64,000 nt of DNA from Immersiella caudata (taxonomy: Eukaryota; Ascomycota; Sordariomycetes; Sordariales; Lasiosphaeriaceae): the NCBI GenBank assembly GCA_030512335.1, contig JAULSU010000002.1, positions 4,712,001-4,776,000 on the forward strand, in the 5' to 3' direction. Numbering within the stretch: position 1 is the first letter of the stretch; each line of letters begins with the position of its first letter. Of this stretch, positions 30,664-41,831 are shown piece by piece. Both the position numbers and the translations under genes were made by a program. The notes beneath the pieces were generated by a model. It had not been told where the DNA came from. It was given only the letters and a program-made list of their open reading frames with translations, and ran no database searches.

Positions 30664-33508
30664 GATCAAGGGTGACACACCGCAATGGCCGTAAACCGTG
30701 AAGGGGAAACCATGGACACGGGTGAGATCCGCTGAGGCCCTTTCACCCTCACCGGGCTCACAAAAGGTCCGTATGGTGCAATGCGCGGCTTGGACAGACT
30801 CCACCTCGTTGCCAGTTTCGATTGACAACTTGGTGACGCCGTCGGTTCGAATCGTCCGTTGGGCCGTTCGCTATTTTTGGTATGTTTTTTTCAGCCCTTC
30901 ACCAGCTTGCACGCTGAGATGGAGGGGGGACGCGTCAAGCTTGGAGGTTAAGGGCAACACACCGTCATGGTATTCACACCTTTACAATATCACTGTAATG
31001 CAGGACACCATCAGAATGTTCCAGGACATGAACCAGCCCTTTGTCACATGTAGGTAGTACCTAATAATTCTTGGATTACCACCTCTCAGAGGTGTGGCTG
31101 CACGCATCTATATGCCTAGCTAGGCTTAGTGCACCACTATGTATGTAGTCGTGCCGACTGAAACCCTGAGAAGAGAGTGTAAAGTCCACACACATCTTCA
31201 GTCCTGCTTATACCATCTGTTTGTATCACCAAATCGCCACAGAAGTCGACCCCTTTGGTAGCTTGTAACACCATTCAATATGGAGTTTTTCTGAGCCACT
31301 AGCCATAAGGGCCAAAAAATTCATGAAGGGTGTCCTAAACATAATAGCTGACGCGTACGAAATTCAGACGTGGGTCTTCGTGTCTTGTCTTGGCGACATC
31401 CCAAGAACGTCGACAATGAGGGGAGGGGAAACCTGCACGAATGGATCAAGCGTACACCGCACTTCGCAGACCAGGTTTGGTCAATCAGAAAAATGGCGAT
31501 TGGAATGCCCCGCGAAGGCGAGAACCGAGGCGGACTTGCATGACCTAGATTTTAAAAGAAGCACAACTATCCCAGATTGGCTCAGACGGCTTGACGTGGC
31601 AGAAGTTGTTTTTGCCAACCGACACGCTGATTTCAAGCCGCAGCGCAACAATACATGAAGCGGAGATCTCTGCTATTCGTCAACGTCAAGAATATGGAGG
31701 AGTACACGAGATTGAAGCTCAGCGAGGCTGTATACCTGCGGCACCTAGAGCCTCCACTGCTCGTCCTGGCTCGCGGACGTTCCATCATGAGTTCCGAGGG
31801 CAGGAGTCAGCGTGTCGTGTAGACCTATGCTGATATGCCATTCGATGTCGTCGTGTCGACTGGCGGGCAAACCACACCACAACGTCCCGACTCACACTCA
31901 CCGTCGTTGTGGGTTTCGAGAGGGAAAGAATCCCGCTTCTCTCCTGCAGGGGCCCAAGTCGTCATTCCTTCCAACTGCTCCTTCCAAGCCTTACAGTGGT
32001 CGCAGCCACTCCGATACGCGATTTTCCGCCTCCAGAAAATGGATGCACCTAAGGCCCCCTTCCTTGACAGCACGCACTTGTCGCTCTGTGATCTCTGTGG
32101 AGTTCAACTCTCAGACAATGCGCTTGATCCATGTACTGTCAGAACATGACTGTCTGTACCTTGGTGGGTATCACAGGACAGGACCAGACACGGCGGTCGT
32201 GGGGCCAAGACCCAATGGCCGTTCTCTTGATTAATTGGAGCTTGACATGGAACCAATTCTCGCGCACAGCAGATGGTCCAATGGGGAAATTGGCCGGAAA
32301 GCGCTGCTCCATTACCACACCTTGTCAGACCCCGGCGATATTACACTGATACGCGCTGACATACATCGTTTTTGCACAAGATACCGTGTCGGCTTCAAGA
32401 CCCTTGTGCTTGTGGGCGAGGTTGAGCGCAGATACCAGGCAGGCACAGAGGATACATAAACGCTCTGCTTCCTTTTCTTGCTTGCCCTGGGAACCCAGCG
32501 TTGAGCATGCACGTCCATTTCTTGCTGCCTTTGGACCTTCTGAACCGATCACAAAAACCTTTTGGCCTTACCTACTTCCGAGTTCTCAACTATTTCACCA
32601 TCTACGTTCTCTCCGCTTTTCGGCACTCGGCACATCCGACTTTCATCATGACCCGTCCAAGCAAGCGCAAGTTCAAGAGCCCACTTTGTATGCCCCAGTG
32701 TTTCTCCATTTTGCCAGGACCGTGTAATACTAACTCGTGAAGGCCCTCCGAGGTGTTACTGTCCCCTCGCGGCATGGCTAGCGCAGCCCGTGCCAGAAGA
32801 CCCATAGGTCACCCATTCGAGCAACCGGTGTCCCTCAGCCCAAGACGGCCAAAACTGCAGCCAGTGGAAAGGTTGAAGCTGTGAGCAGCGCTCAACGGGG
32901 CATTGGGTCTGTCGCGGAATCTCGCGGAATCCCCCGAGATGTGATGGTCTTATGAACATGATGGCTGAGAGAGCTTCCTGGCGGTTATGCAGGGAACTAT
33001 CTAGGTAGCTAGTGATATGCGCCTCTCTTTAAGTTCTTGAATCCAATGTGTCCTACATGTTGTTCTCGTCACGATATCATTTTGGGAGTGTCAGATGCTT
33101 CGACATCGAGTTTTGCGGTTTTTTACTTTCTGTGGGGGGGGGAGGGGAGACGAGGCCGTGGCTACACGGCACATTTTCTCAGAAGTGTCAGATCAAAAAG
33201 GGAGAATCAACCCCTGCATCCCAATTCCAATTGGTAATCATCGGTTCCGCTTCTTGAACTGACGCTCTATTGGCTGAAGGGGTTGGCGCGCTAGCGGTGG
33301 CAAGTTCTCAACGAGTTCGGCCGCGCTTGTTTCAACTACATGCGCCCTTGCAACCACACCGTCAGCATGCCGAACTCAGCCGAGAAGCGCGTGGAGACGA
33401 CGGCTTGATGGATCTGCCCCCACAATCCCCACCAACACTCCATCCGTCTTAAAATCAGCCAGTTTCACCAAGACCTGATCGTAAATGGACTCAACTCAAA
33501 TCCGACAA
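30664..33508. other. Long stretch without a convincing gene
   Basis: About 2.8 kb. Frames of 60-140 codons on both strands (for example 30698-31057, 31323-31658, 31812-32234, 32386-32727) overlap and lack motifs, splice structure or signal peptides. Weak coding character around 31560-31660 (IPDWLRRLDVAEVVFANRH) may be gene debris. No transposon ends were recognised. Confidence 0.4.
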
Positions 33509-33606
33509 CCACTCAATCCCCCCAGCCAACTCACCATCACCCCAAAAGACCACTCAATCCCCCCAGCCCAACTCACCATCACCCCAAAAGACCACTCAAT
33601 CCCGCC
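33509..33606 (+). repeat. Approximately 42-bp direct repeat in the GNAT leader
   Basis: Two near-perfect copies of a unit starting ACCACTCAATCCCCCCAGCC, plus a third partial copy. It is translated as repeated QLTITPKDHSIPP only if an upstream ATG is used. Confidence 0.85.
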
Positions 33607-33625
33607 ACCACCACAAAAGACAACA

Positions 33626-34231
33626 ATGTCCTCACTCACCCCCCTTACATTCCGCCTCGCAACCCCCTCCGACGCCGCCCTCCTCCAACCCCTCGTGCAA
33701 TCCGCCTACCGCGGCGACACCTCGCGCCAGGGCTGGACCACCGAAGCCGACCTCCTCGCCGGCGAACGCATTTCCATCTCCGGCGTCCTCTCCAAAATCA
33801 CCACCCCCAACTCCATCGTCCTCATCGGCACCGACCCCACCGGCGTCCTCACCGCCTGCTGCGAAGTCGTCAAGAGCAGCGATGACGTCGCCCATTTCGG
33901 AATGTTCGCCGTCGATCCGAAGCGACAAGCGGGGGGATTCGGAAGGCAGGTGTTGAGCTATGCGGAGGAGCGGGTTAGCAGGGAGTGGGGAGTAAGCAGA
34001 ATGGAGATGAGTGTGATTTGGACGAGGAAGGAGTTGATTGCGTGGTATGGACGGCGGGGGTATCGGGTTACGGGGGAGAGGAGGGAGTTTCCTTATCATG
34101 ATCTGGGCGATGCGGGGAAGGCGTTGAAGGAGGATTTGTACTTTGAGGTGTTGGAGAAGGTGTTGGTGGAGACGGAGCTCGTGGGTGAGAAGGGGGCGGT
34201 GAGGGAGGAGGTTGTTGCTGTGACTGCTTGA
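33626..34231 (+). CDS. GNAT-family N-acetyltransferase
   Basis: The frame is open from 33485, but residues before 33626 are encoded by the 42-bp repeat, so I choose ATG 33626 (MSSLTPLTFRLATPSDAALL), giving 201 aa. The domain order is typical: TFRLATPSDAALLQPLVQSA (beta1-alpha1), GMFAVDPKRQAGGFGRQVLS (beta4 and the acetyl-CoA pyrophosphate loop, here QAGGFG in place of the usual R/Q-xx-G-x-G/A) and MEMSVIWTRKELIAWYGRRG YRVTGE near the end. The substrate cannot be told; relatives acetylate small amines or peptides. Intact and intron-free. Alternative: the longer start at 33485 with a Pro/Thr-rich tail. Confidence 0.75.
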   Translation: MSSLTPLTFRLATPSDAALLQPLVQSAYRGDTSRQGWTTEADLLAGERISISGVLSKITTPNSIVLIGTDPTGVLTACCEVVKSSDDVAHFGMFAVDPKRQAGGFGRQVLSYAEERVSREWGVSRMEMSVIWTRKELIAWYGRRGYRVTGERREFPYHDLGDAGKALKEDLYFEVLEKVLVETELVGEKGAVREEVVAVTA

Positions 34232-34766
34232 GGATGGAAGTGTGTTTGAGGAGTTGGTGTGTTTGAGGAGCGTTGCGTACACTGCGAACGTACTTGGGAC
34301 ATCGAGAAGGATCGCAAATCTGTGTCACATTGTCTCATTCTGTCAGGGGCGCTGGTAACGTGGCTGGCCGCTGGTTCATAATGTCGGAAGACTTCCTGAC
34401 GCAATTCGTCGTCGACAGGCAGCCCCGTCCTCTCCGCGTAGCATAACAGCAGTTTATCTAAGACGAATCCAACGGCCTAACAATTTTTATTACTAGACGT
34501 GATCCTAAGCTACCGCTGCTTTAACCCAAACTGTGGTAATCCTAGTGTAAAATCTACTGCATAGCCCAGAGCCTTGCTTCTGTTACGACCGATGTGTCAG
34601 AAAGAAAGGAAATTAGGGGCCCTGGGCTTGCGGTCAGCAAAGCTGACTGGATGCCTGGATTGGCCTGAACGCCAGTCAGCCTCAGCCAAGGTACCATTAC
34701 TGCTATCCTGCATACAATCTCATTTTGGTAGTACCAATCCGCTCCATCCCATTCTCCAAATCACGG
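34232..34766. other. Intergenic, partly AT-rich
   Basis: About 530 bases; 34440-34560 is richer in TA than its surroundings and could be an old RIP-mutated relic. No gene is seen. Confidence 0.35.
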
Positions 34767-37402
34767 TTACTCCCAAGCAGATATATATGGAAGTTCCTCA
34801 AGTAGAGGAGGATGGTACACCCCATCACCATCCACCACCCCTGTTCCCCTATCGCTCCAAGATATCAGCGTGACTAGCTTCACCCAAGCCATAATGATGC
34901 ACTTTGCAATCTTTCCACAGTCCGAAGCCAGGATGTCGTCGTCCTCGTCAAGTTTCCTCGTGATATCCGAGAGAACTACTTCGATCTCCGATAGGGCAGG
35001 TGCGATTGGGGCAGCAGCGGATGGAACCGGAGGAGCGCCTGCCCCCCAAGCCTGCTGCGATTGGATTGCCTTCTGGTAGGACACTTGGACCTCTTCGGTG
35101 CACTTCCTGAATGCCATTTCAACCTTTTTTTCCTCATTGCTGAGATTCGGGTCGACGCGAACGATGACTTCGGTGTCCAATTTGGACGCGGCAATCAGAT
35201 ATTCCAGAATGGTCGAGAGGCGTGCGAGGTGCTCCACAGTCTGTTCAGTGGTTGCAGGTTTGAGCTCTGACTGGAAGCTGAGGAAGAAGTCGGTGTTGTG
35301 CTGTCGGCCTCCTTTGGGTAGGTAGCAAGCGATGCGCTCGTGAGCGGAACCGAAGATCTCGATCAAGGGGATGATATCTCTAGACGGCAGTCGTCTCCCT
35401 GCGTGGTTTTCTATGCTATTCATAAGTATGTGTAAATTTCTGACCTCTTCTTCCGTCGCCATAGCACCTCCGACGGTATCTTTGACTGCCTCGCGCAGGT
35501 CCACCGTCACCATGGGAACCAGTCCCCCGAATGCGATTCCCGCGACGGCTTCGCACCAGGATCCGACGCGGTTTGACTCCTGGAAGGTTTCAGATTGGGT
35601 TTCGAGATGATAGATGTCGCCGCTCTGCGTTTTGCCCAACCAGCTGCTGTCGATGATGGGATTCGCACGTGGCCAAGTCATGTCGAGTATGTTATTGGGG
35701 AGGCTCAGGTCCGCGGCCATATTGCGTTCCAACCTCCATCCGTTGGCGTTCGAGTTGTCGAGGAGGGCTCCCGCAAGTATCCGCTGCCGCGTGGAGCCCG
35801 TCACTACGACGCAGTGGGTCTCGACGGCACTTTGGCCACGGATGTGGTCATTGCAGTCGTCTTCGCCGACTCCGGGAAAGCCCATCTGTGAGAAAGGAAG
35901 AAACCCGCAAGCCATGTAGATGGCGAAGAGAGACGAGTAGCCGCTACCCGCCGGTGCTTTGTCCGAGCGGTGATTCCGATTGATAGCGATGCTCAAAACG
36001 GAGAACATGCTCCGTTTCTCTGACATCAAAACGCTTCCAAAGCTGCCAAGCCCCTGAGGGGTAAACGCTCGATGGCTGCCTTCCAGCCTCAACCCCAGAA
36101 TCAGGGATAGCGACAGGAGCTCACGGTCGAACACCTCGATGCACGGATGGTCACGGTAGATCCAGAGTGGCTTTTGTCGATGGCTCCACGGTAGCAGCTT
36201 GGTTGCTGCATTCTTGTGCCACTTACAACCAGCATCACCGGCTGAGGGCTTGATGACTCCGTGTTTCTTTATGCTTCGTATTAGAAGAGGGGCAGCAGTA
36301 ACCATTGCGGGAGAATAGTTCCTTCTGCTGAACCGAACAACAGACCGTTCAATGGATTCGGAATCCCCGCTCTCTAGGCTCTGCGACCTTCGCAGTTCGT
36401 GGTGCCTCAGACCGTCGGGTTTCGGGAATGACCAGTGATAGTACAAAAGATGGTGATCGATTTTTTTTCCGAATTCCAGACATGGCGATATACTTCCGGG
36501 CGTATTTGGGGTCCCGCTCAGCGCATCCCAAGCCACCCCGAAAGGTTTGCTGAGAATTCGGACAATCTGGTTTTCTCTGTCAGCTGCCACACAGTTAGGG
36601 TGTCTAAAGATGAGCCCGGGGGGGGGGGGGGGGGGGGGCCTACTGGAATGGGTAGTGGGAGCCACCGATCTCCTCACCCTCCGCCTCTCTCTTCTTTCGT
36701 TGGATGTCCTTGAGAGCCTTCAGTTTGAACTTATCAAAATCGTCTCGTTTGACTCCGGAAACGCCGATCCAATTTCCTATGCCAGATTTTCCGGTTCTGT
36801 CGCACTCCCAGGCGTACTCTTGGAAAAAGGCTTCGTAAACCGGTCTCCAGGTAATTACTCGATAGCCGGGCACTATCCAGTCGAACATGGAGGAAGTAAA
36901 GGCCCCATCGCCAGCTGCGCGAAGCAGCCCAGTGACATCGGGAAGGACGGGACGGCGTAGATGTCGAAAAGGCAGAAAAGTGCGACATTCCAAGGCAAAG
37001 TACCCCAGAATATCCTTGTTGTGGTACTCGGATCCGAGGAGATCTCGGAAGTCGCGATCATTTGAATTGTAGAAATAGAGATAAATGCCGTATCCGAAAC
37101 CGAAAACTGTGGTCACGCCAACGAAAAAGTCGAAGCCGGACTTGAAGTTGAGAAAGATCGACTAACCACTTATTTGGATAATCAATAAACGCATGCTAGC
37201 TTGAAGATGAGATGAGTAAGAATCTCTGATGGAGCAATACTTTAGTTGGTAAAAAAAAAATGGCGAATTCAACAAACGGTGTCAACAACATCTTGAAAAT
37301 GCCGACGTTGGTGAAGGCTATACCTTGTCCAATAAATCCGAAATCACCCACCATTTCGTCAGCCCATAATAACATGACGCCAAACCGATGGCTTCTAGAC
37401 AT
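34767..37402 (-). CDS. Large fungal membrane-associated protein of unknown function (three exons)
   Basis: Exon 1 is 37402-37241, exon 2 is 37161-36644 and exon 3 is 36576-34767, 829 aa in all. Intron 1 (79 bp, GTATTG...TTAG) and intron 2 (67 bp, GTAGGC...GACAG with CCTAAC) keep phase. Intron 2 contains a 20-base poly-C run right after the donor. The N-terminus has hydrophobic stretches (DFGFIGQGIAFTNVGIFKML; FFVGVTTVFGFGYGIYLYFY), then conserved-looking FVEFAIFF, WRPVYEAFFQEYAWECD and NWIGVSG. Two more weak hydrophobic parts lie in exon 3 (SSLFAIYMACGFLPFSQMGF). No enzymatic motif is recognised. Taking exon 3 alone would give a wrong start made of poly-proline from the poly-C run. I know relatives only as Pezizomycotina hypothetical proteins. 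Confidence 0.65.
36617..36638. repeat. Poly-G tract inside an intron
   Basis: About 20 G residues on the + strand, lying in intron 2 of the 829-aa protein gene directly after its donor. Confidence 0.9.
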
Positions 37403-37900
37403 ACTGACATCAGATCATGACGTATAATCAGATGAAGCAAAGACGCATTCGAGGCGCTTAGCCCCTCACGTTGGCACCACGCCATGGGGCGCTCAGCTAA
37501 TGCAGGTAAGGCTTCGCCGTGAAATCTGGTTGGTCCGTATGGGAAGCGATGCTTGAAGCCTCTGCGCCATCGGCTTCCCCTTCCTAATACCAAGGTCTGC
37601 CAACGGGAAGCTTGAGGGAATGTGCAAAGAAGTCAGTTGACTGATCAGCCGTTTTAGCCACCACGCGACAGACCGATGCTGAGTATCCTGAGAGGTGCCT
37701 CCCACATCGAGACCTTGAGTAGCTGCCAGCGCACCGCAGTGGAAAAACCTAGACAGGTGATAATGAAGACGCGGAAGTAGATGTTGCAACAACCATTTAT
37801 GGGCTGGGCAAAGTGATGAGAATTACGCCTGTCATTGCCATGGAATTCTCCTCCGCTGTCCTACCCATACCCTTCGCTGTATTCCCTGCCCCCTACTCCG
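37403..37900. other. Upstream region of the 829-aa protein gene
   Basis: About 500 bases with short chance frames only; likely promoter. Confidence 0.35.
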
Positions 37901-38591
37901 CTAACCACTCCCCGGCTCCCTTCCCCCCTCAAGCCACATTCCCAAGTCGGTGAGCGAATGATTGGTCGCCATTTGAGTTTTTTTTTTGCAGAGAGGCTCA
38001 AAGGGGGTTTTAGTTTTTCTTGCGGTGGCATCTTCTGAGAAAGCTCTGAGATTTCCAGGGGGTGTTCTTGTCTCCTGAGGCAGGTGCGACTGCGATGCCA
38101 CATATGGTCGATATCGACGACGCAGGATCCGTGAGCGATACCCCTCGACCAGCGGAGGGCGCAATCGGGGGTCTTTCCATTTGACCGGTCGAGCCTCGAG
38201 GAAACTGAAATAATGGAAGATGCGCTCGCCGTACTCGTCGCTTTCGTTGAGGATTTTTGTAGCCCTGCGTACGGCCGACTTTGAAATCAAGTACCGTGCC
38301 AGTCAGCACTCCCAGGCCTTGCAGCTCTCTTCTTTCAGCTTTGCTTGGTGTGCGAGTCCTCGCTTGTTCATAGGTGGCCTAGACCTTTGCCATCCATCCA
38401 GCATGTGCCCAGCCACTTTGCGCCTTCCATCTCCCGCCTTCCTGAATCGGGCCGGCCAGACAGCGACGCGACTCAGCTGGCCGCAACGCAGGGAACCTGG
38501 CCTGAAGACCAAAATCCTCGCAATCCCTCTCAACTTCTGAAGCCTTTTCTCTCCACACGCCCTTGATCAGCAGCGCCAACTCGTCCAGCAA
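37901..38591 (-). pseudogene. Possible gene relic, family unknown
   Basis: Two protein-like stretches lie on the minus strand. The upstream one (38591 to about 38310) reads LLIKGVWREKASEVERDCED and, past a TAG, RTRTPSKAERRELQGLGVLT. The other, in a different frame (38290 to about 38040), reads SKSAVRRATKILNESDEYGE, RIFHYFSFLEARPVKWKDPR and PPLVEGYRSRILRRRYR. Charge and length suggest real coding sequence, but a stop and a frame change near 38290 have no good splice solution. I do not recognise a family. It could also be two chance frames. Confidence 0.25.
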
Positions 38592-38629
38592 CCGCGAATA
38601 TCAGTTTATGCGCGCCTCCTCCGATCAGA

Positions 38630-40237
38630 ATGGAATTTGCCTCGCCGGCCAGCCTGCTTGCCATGGCTTCAATTCCAGGGGATGAGTACCCAAAGAAGTA
38701 CCCGACTCTCGTCTGTTGCGTTATTTCCTTGTCCTCACATCTTTTCGGTGGCAGACCCTTCGTGGACCGCGTTCGGCGCCTTCCTTGCTGTGAAGAATAA
38801 GTGGCAACATTTCGTCGAGCCCGTCACGAGTCGCTACGAACCTAGGCAATTTGATACCTGAAGGTTACGAAGGAGATAGTGTTTCCCGAGCCACGGCAAT
38901 CTTCTCGAGCAAGAGCGCGGAAAAACTCCAAGAGGCAGCAAAAGTGCTGGCGCTCCGACTCTCTAATAACATGGAAGAAACACGCTGGTATTCGGAATCC
39001 GATTTGGATGACCTATTTACAGCGTACCTAGAAATAAGCCGCCACACATCGACGCCAAAGCATCACGCCCCGGCCGAGGAAAACTACACGCGGGGTACAT
39101 TCACGGAGAAATTTGTTACTTTAGCTCCGCGAAGAGCCATTGAAGTAGAATCGACCGAGAATGCAAGCTTCCAAGTACTTGGACAGTTGCTTCAAATGGG
39201 ACAGAACCCTGATGGGATACCTGTCTACAGGTGTTGGAGGCACGGCAAACTGCACACGTCATTATAACATGCTATTTGTGGCGGCTCTCTCGAGACTGCA
39301 AAGCTACTCATCAAGCCCGGGGCCAATGTTACCTTACGCTCGAAATGGTACCCACATACGCCACTCGCTCTAGCTATTGGACATCGGAACGGTGAGAAGG
39401 CGTATCATTCAGTCGTCTTGTTGCTTTCCTCAAGGGCGCAGCTAGACCGGCAGCCAACCTCACTCGCTTTCTGAATCATGCCATCAGAGAAGGCATGATA
39501 ACTATTATCGAACTCCTCCTCCAACATGACGTGAATTTGGAGTACAGGCTTCCAGGCCGAACTTGGGCGTTGAAAACAGACACGGCCCTTTCCTCAGCGG
39601 CTGGTTCACCGAAAGTTTCGTTCGGTTTTTCAAGAACACAGTTTCACGCCTCCATTCCGCGGGCTGACGAGCTTCAGCGTACGTGGACCCGTTAATACAG
39701 GCGGCGTTGTCTCAATGTACCCACATCATCCAGTACTTAAAAGGTCTAGGCGGCGACCTACGTCTTTCCAATAACCTAAGCATCACCCCTCTTCATGCCG
39801 TAGTCATCTCGGGAATCAGTTGAACGTGTGAATACCTCCTTGGCAACGGTGCGGATATCGAGGCCAAGGATCTGAATTCTTTCACTGCGCTTCACCTTGC
39901 TGCATTCCGAGGCGATGCTGAAATCATGGAATGTCTTATCTGCGAAGGAGCAAATGTTCGTGCGGTTGTCGACCGTCGGCCGGCCTGGGCATTCTACCGA
40001 GAATTACCAATGTGGCTTTCTTAGTTGGCTCTACGTACTCCCGAAAGAAAGGGGAGGGTGTCCGGAACGGAATTATTTGCGGAGTTGAGGAAGTCGGTTG
40101 TAATATGCTGGGCATTTCTCTTGCAGTTGACGGTGTTATTCTTCAATTGCAAGTCACCCAGGATTGGCATCGGTACGACTGGGCAGAGTCATACCGAGAT
40201 GATAGGCGTTGTGTGAAGCTGTTTCTATCCCATGGGG
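38630..40237 (+). pseudogene. Ankyrin-repeat protein gene, heavily degraded
   Basis: Ankyrin-like units appear in order but in changing frames with stops: ETAKLLIKPGANVTLRSKWY (about 39295), REGMITIIELLLQHDVNLEY (about 39490), CEYLLGNGADIEAKDLNSFT followed by ALHLAAFRGDAEIMECLICE and GANVRAVVDRRPAWAF (about 39830-39990), and RRCVKLFLSHGATLQG (about 40205). An N-terminal frame at 38851-39267 (417 bases, helical, KSAEKLQEAAKVLALRLSNN) seems to belong to it. At least four frame changes are needed to read it through. The 3' end runs directly into the antisense amidoligase relic near 40237, so both are truncated against each other. Confidence 0.55.
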
Positions 40238-40889
40238 CGACACTCCAGGGTGGACGTGGAGGCCTGTGCTGCGATATGCCTTCCACTTGATCGCCTCGCC
40301 AATTGACACTACCGCACGTCCCAAGGTGTTCTTCCACGTATCGCCGACGACGTTGAAGACGGGAGAGATAAGTTCAAACTCATATCGCGTCTGGAATACC
40401 GAGAGCTTCGACTCAGAGCCAGAAGTGAGCTCACTAATGGTAGTATCAGTAGTGATGTTCCAAACATCATAATCCGGGTGTCAAAATCTGGGGGTGGCTT
40501 GGCGCCAAGCCGAGCCACCGCGAGCAGGGGGTCCATCGGCCCTGCGCTCCGCTGGAGCGCAGGAACCAATGTTCCGGCGCTCTGGGTCCGGGGCCGTTTC
40601 TTTTGTACTTATTGGAGCTCAGCTCCTGACCTCACTTCCAAAAAGACAAGTCACTTTGCAACTGCACTTCCACTGCTCGCAAGCTCAATGAGGCGCTCCG
40701 CCAAAAGTTCCACACCGGGCCACTGCCCCGAGTTGAGCTTGGGATGTAAACGCGGGAAGGGATGCCAGCGGCTCGGAGTGCATTGGCCACAAGCGAAAGT
40801 TGATCCTCCAAACGTGAAGGGAGAGCGGTGGATGATGAGGCCCTTGCCAAAGCGATACTCTCAATCTCGAGGCCGATTGAGAAAGGCAT
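40238..40889 (-). pseudogene. Amidoligase-like gene split by an insertion and truncated
   Basis: The minus-strand ATG 40889 opens MPFSIGLEIESIALARASSS, then SLVANALRAAGIPSRVYIPS and TRGSGP. Coding continues 240 bases downstream, in another frame, with DYDVWNITTDTTISELTSGS, YEFELISPVFNVVGD and STGLHVHPGV. This is the order of the fungal putative amidoligase family (PF12224): an E-containing first strand, a 'SGPDY..WNVT.D.SI' block, 'FELVSP', then the signature GLHVHVG. Here the two halves are separated by a GC-rich insert (40480-40714) inside the SGP/DYDVWN block. The gene also ends abruptly after GLHVHPGVS against the ankyrin relic. Amidoligases are ATP-grasp-like peptide-bond or amide-forming enzymes. 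This copy is dead. Confidence 0.6.
40480..40714. mobile_element. 235-bp GC-rich, palindrome-rich insert with a 5-bp flanking duplication
   Basis: The segment interrupts the amidoligase frame between two adjacent codons of a conserved block. CCGGG stands at 40475-40479 and again at 40715-40719, like a target-site duplication. Inside are perfect hairpins: GGCTTGGCGCCAAGCC (near 40496-40511) and GCGCTCCGCTGGAGCGC (near 40552-40568). There is no ORF. Ends TGTCAAAA.. and ..TTCCACA give only a weak TGT/ACA terminal inversion. This suggests a non-autonomous element (MITE- or SINE-like). An unrecognised intron is the alternative, but no GT-AG pair fits the coding phase. Confidence 0.45.
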
Positions 40890-41135
40890 GGTGGTGGTTA
40901 GGCGATTCGAGAGTATTTTTGATTGTGGTGCTGGTTGAAATCCGGGAAATATTCCACAATGGATGGATTTTTTCTTGTAGGGTGGGTGGTTGCTGCACTT
41001 GAATTAGAGATGGCTCTTGCCATCTGGGGGCAGGGTGTTACCTACTGAAAGGAAAGAGCGTCTGAGGGAAAGAGCGCCCAACGGGGAAAGGAGTCTGCTG
41101 TCTTGACGAGCAGAGCCGCCGCTGCCGATTGTTGG

Positions 41136-41633
41136 CTAGTCTTCCGAGCTGCCCACCAACTCGATCCCATTAAAAAGGTCGAGCCAATCATCAAGTCGGT
41201 CTGCGAGAAATCGTTCCAACTCCCAAGGCTCTGTGGATACTTTGGTCATGTCACCATCCCAGACATACATGTCGACCTCGATTGTATCTTCTTCTTTGTC
41301 GTTGTCGTCTTCCGAGTGTTTGATCGAAGCCGTAACTGGCGTTACCTTGTAGACTTCTCCTTCAAAATCGTCCAGCTTGCGGCGTTGTGAGGTTGTTTCT
41401 AGGAGGAGAACATATCCATCGATAGATGAATTTTCATCCTTGATCGCCGCAGGGTAATCACAGCCGTGCAGCACACACCGTTTGTAGCCCGAAACCGTGG
41501 CTTTGCGTAGCATCCCCTTGATCACATCCACCTGGGCGGCTTCTCCGGTCAACGCCCATGCCAGCAGGGGCAGGGCACGCAGCGTACCATACACGAAAAG
41601 TGGCTTTGGTGTCGTCGACATGCTGGGATTCAT
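41136..41633 (-). CDS. Gamma-glutamylcyclotransferase / AIG2-like protein
   Basis: A 165-codon frame from ATG 41633; a second ATG four codons later (MSTTPKPLFVYGTLRALPLL) may be the true start. The YGTL motif near residue 15 forms the gamma-glutamyl pocket of the AIG2/GGCT fold. GYKRCVLHGCDYPAAIKDEN, GYVLLLETTSQRRKLDDFEG and YKVTPVTA continue the six-stranded barrel, with the family's DxFEG. A C-terminal tail, PWELERFLADRLDDWLDLFN, is common in fungal members. Family enzymes release pyroglutamate from gamma-glutamyl amines or peptides. The substrate here is not known. Intact and intron-free. Confidence 0.8.
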   Translation of the reverse strand: MNPSMSTTPKPLFVYGTLRALPLLAWALTGEAAQVDVIKGMLRKATVSGYKRCVLHGCDYPAAIKDENSSIDGYVLLLETTSQRRKLDDFEGEVYKVTPVTASIKHSEDDNDKEEDTIEVDMYVWDGDMTKVSTEPWELERFLADRLDDWLDLFNGIELVGSSED

Positions 41634-41831
41634 TGTATGGAGGTTTTTGGTCTGGGAGATGTGGTAGATCCTGAGTGTTTAGGAGTAGGTAGCGAGTGAG
41701 TTGGTGCTGGGTACTCTTTTTGGAGGAGCAGTGCTTATTTATATTTTGGTGCGTGTGATGCCCAAAGAAGCACTAATGGCGTTGGCGTCTTTTTAGGTTC
41801 AGTGGCTGCTTTGGCGCGCTAATTTTCATAT

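Noticed and set aside
30830..30860. tRNA-like GGTTCGAATC box
   Set aside because: No matching A box, anticodon arm or acceptor stem around it.
30698..31057. 120-codon plus-strand frame downstream of AOX
   Set aside because: No motif, and the AOX gene is complete at 30663; no splice link.
36617..36677. Start of the 829-aa protein inside exon 3 (MRRSVAPTTHSS plus poly-Pro)
   Set aside because: The poly-Pro is the intronic C run; upstream exons with conserved sequence join in phase.
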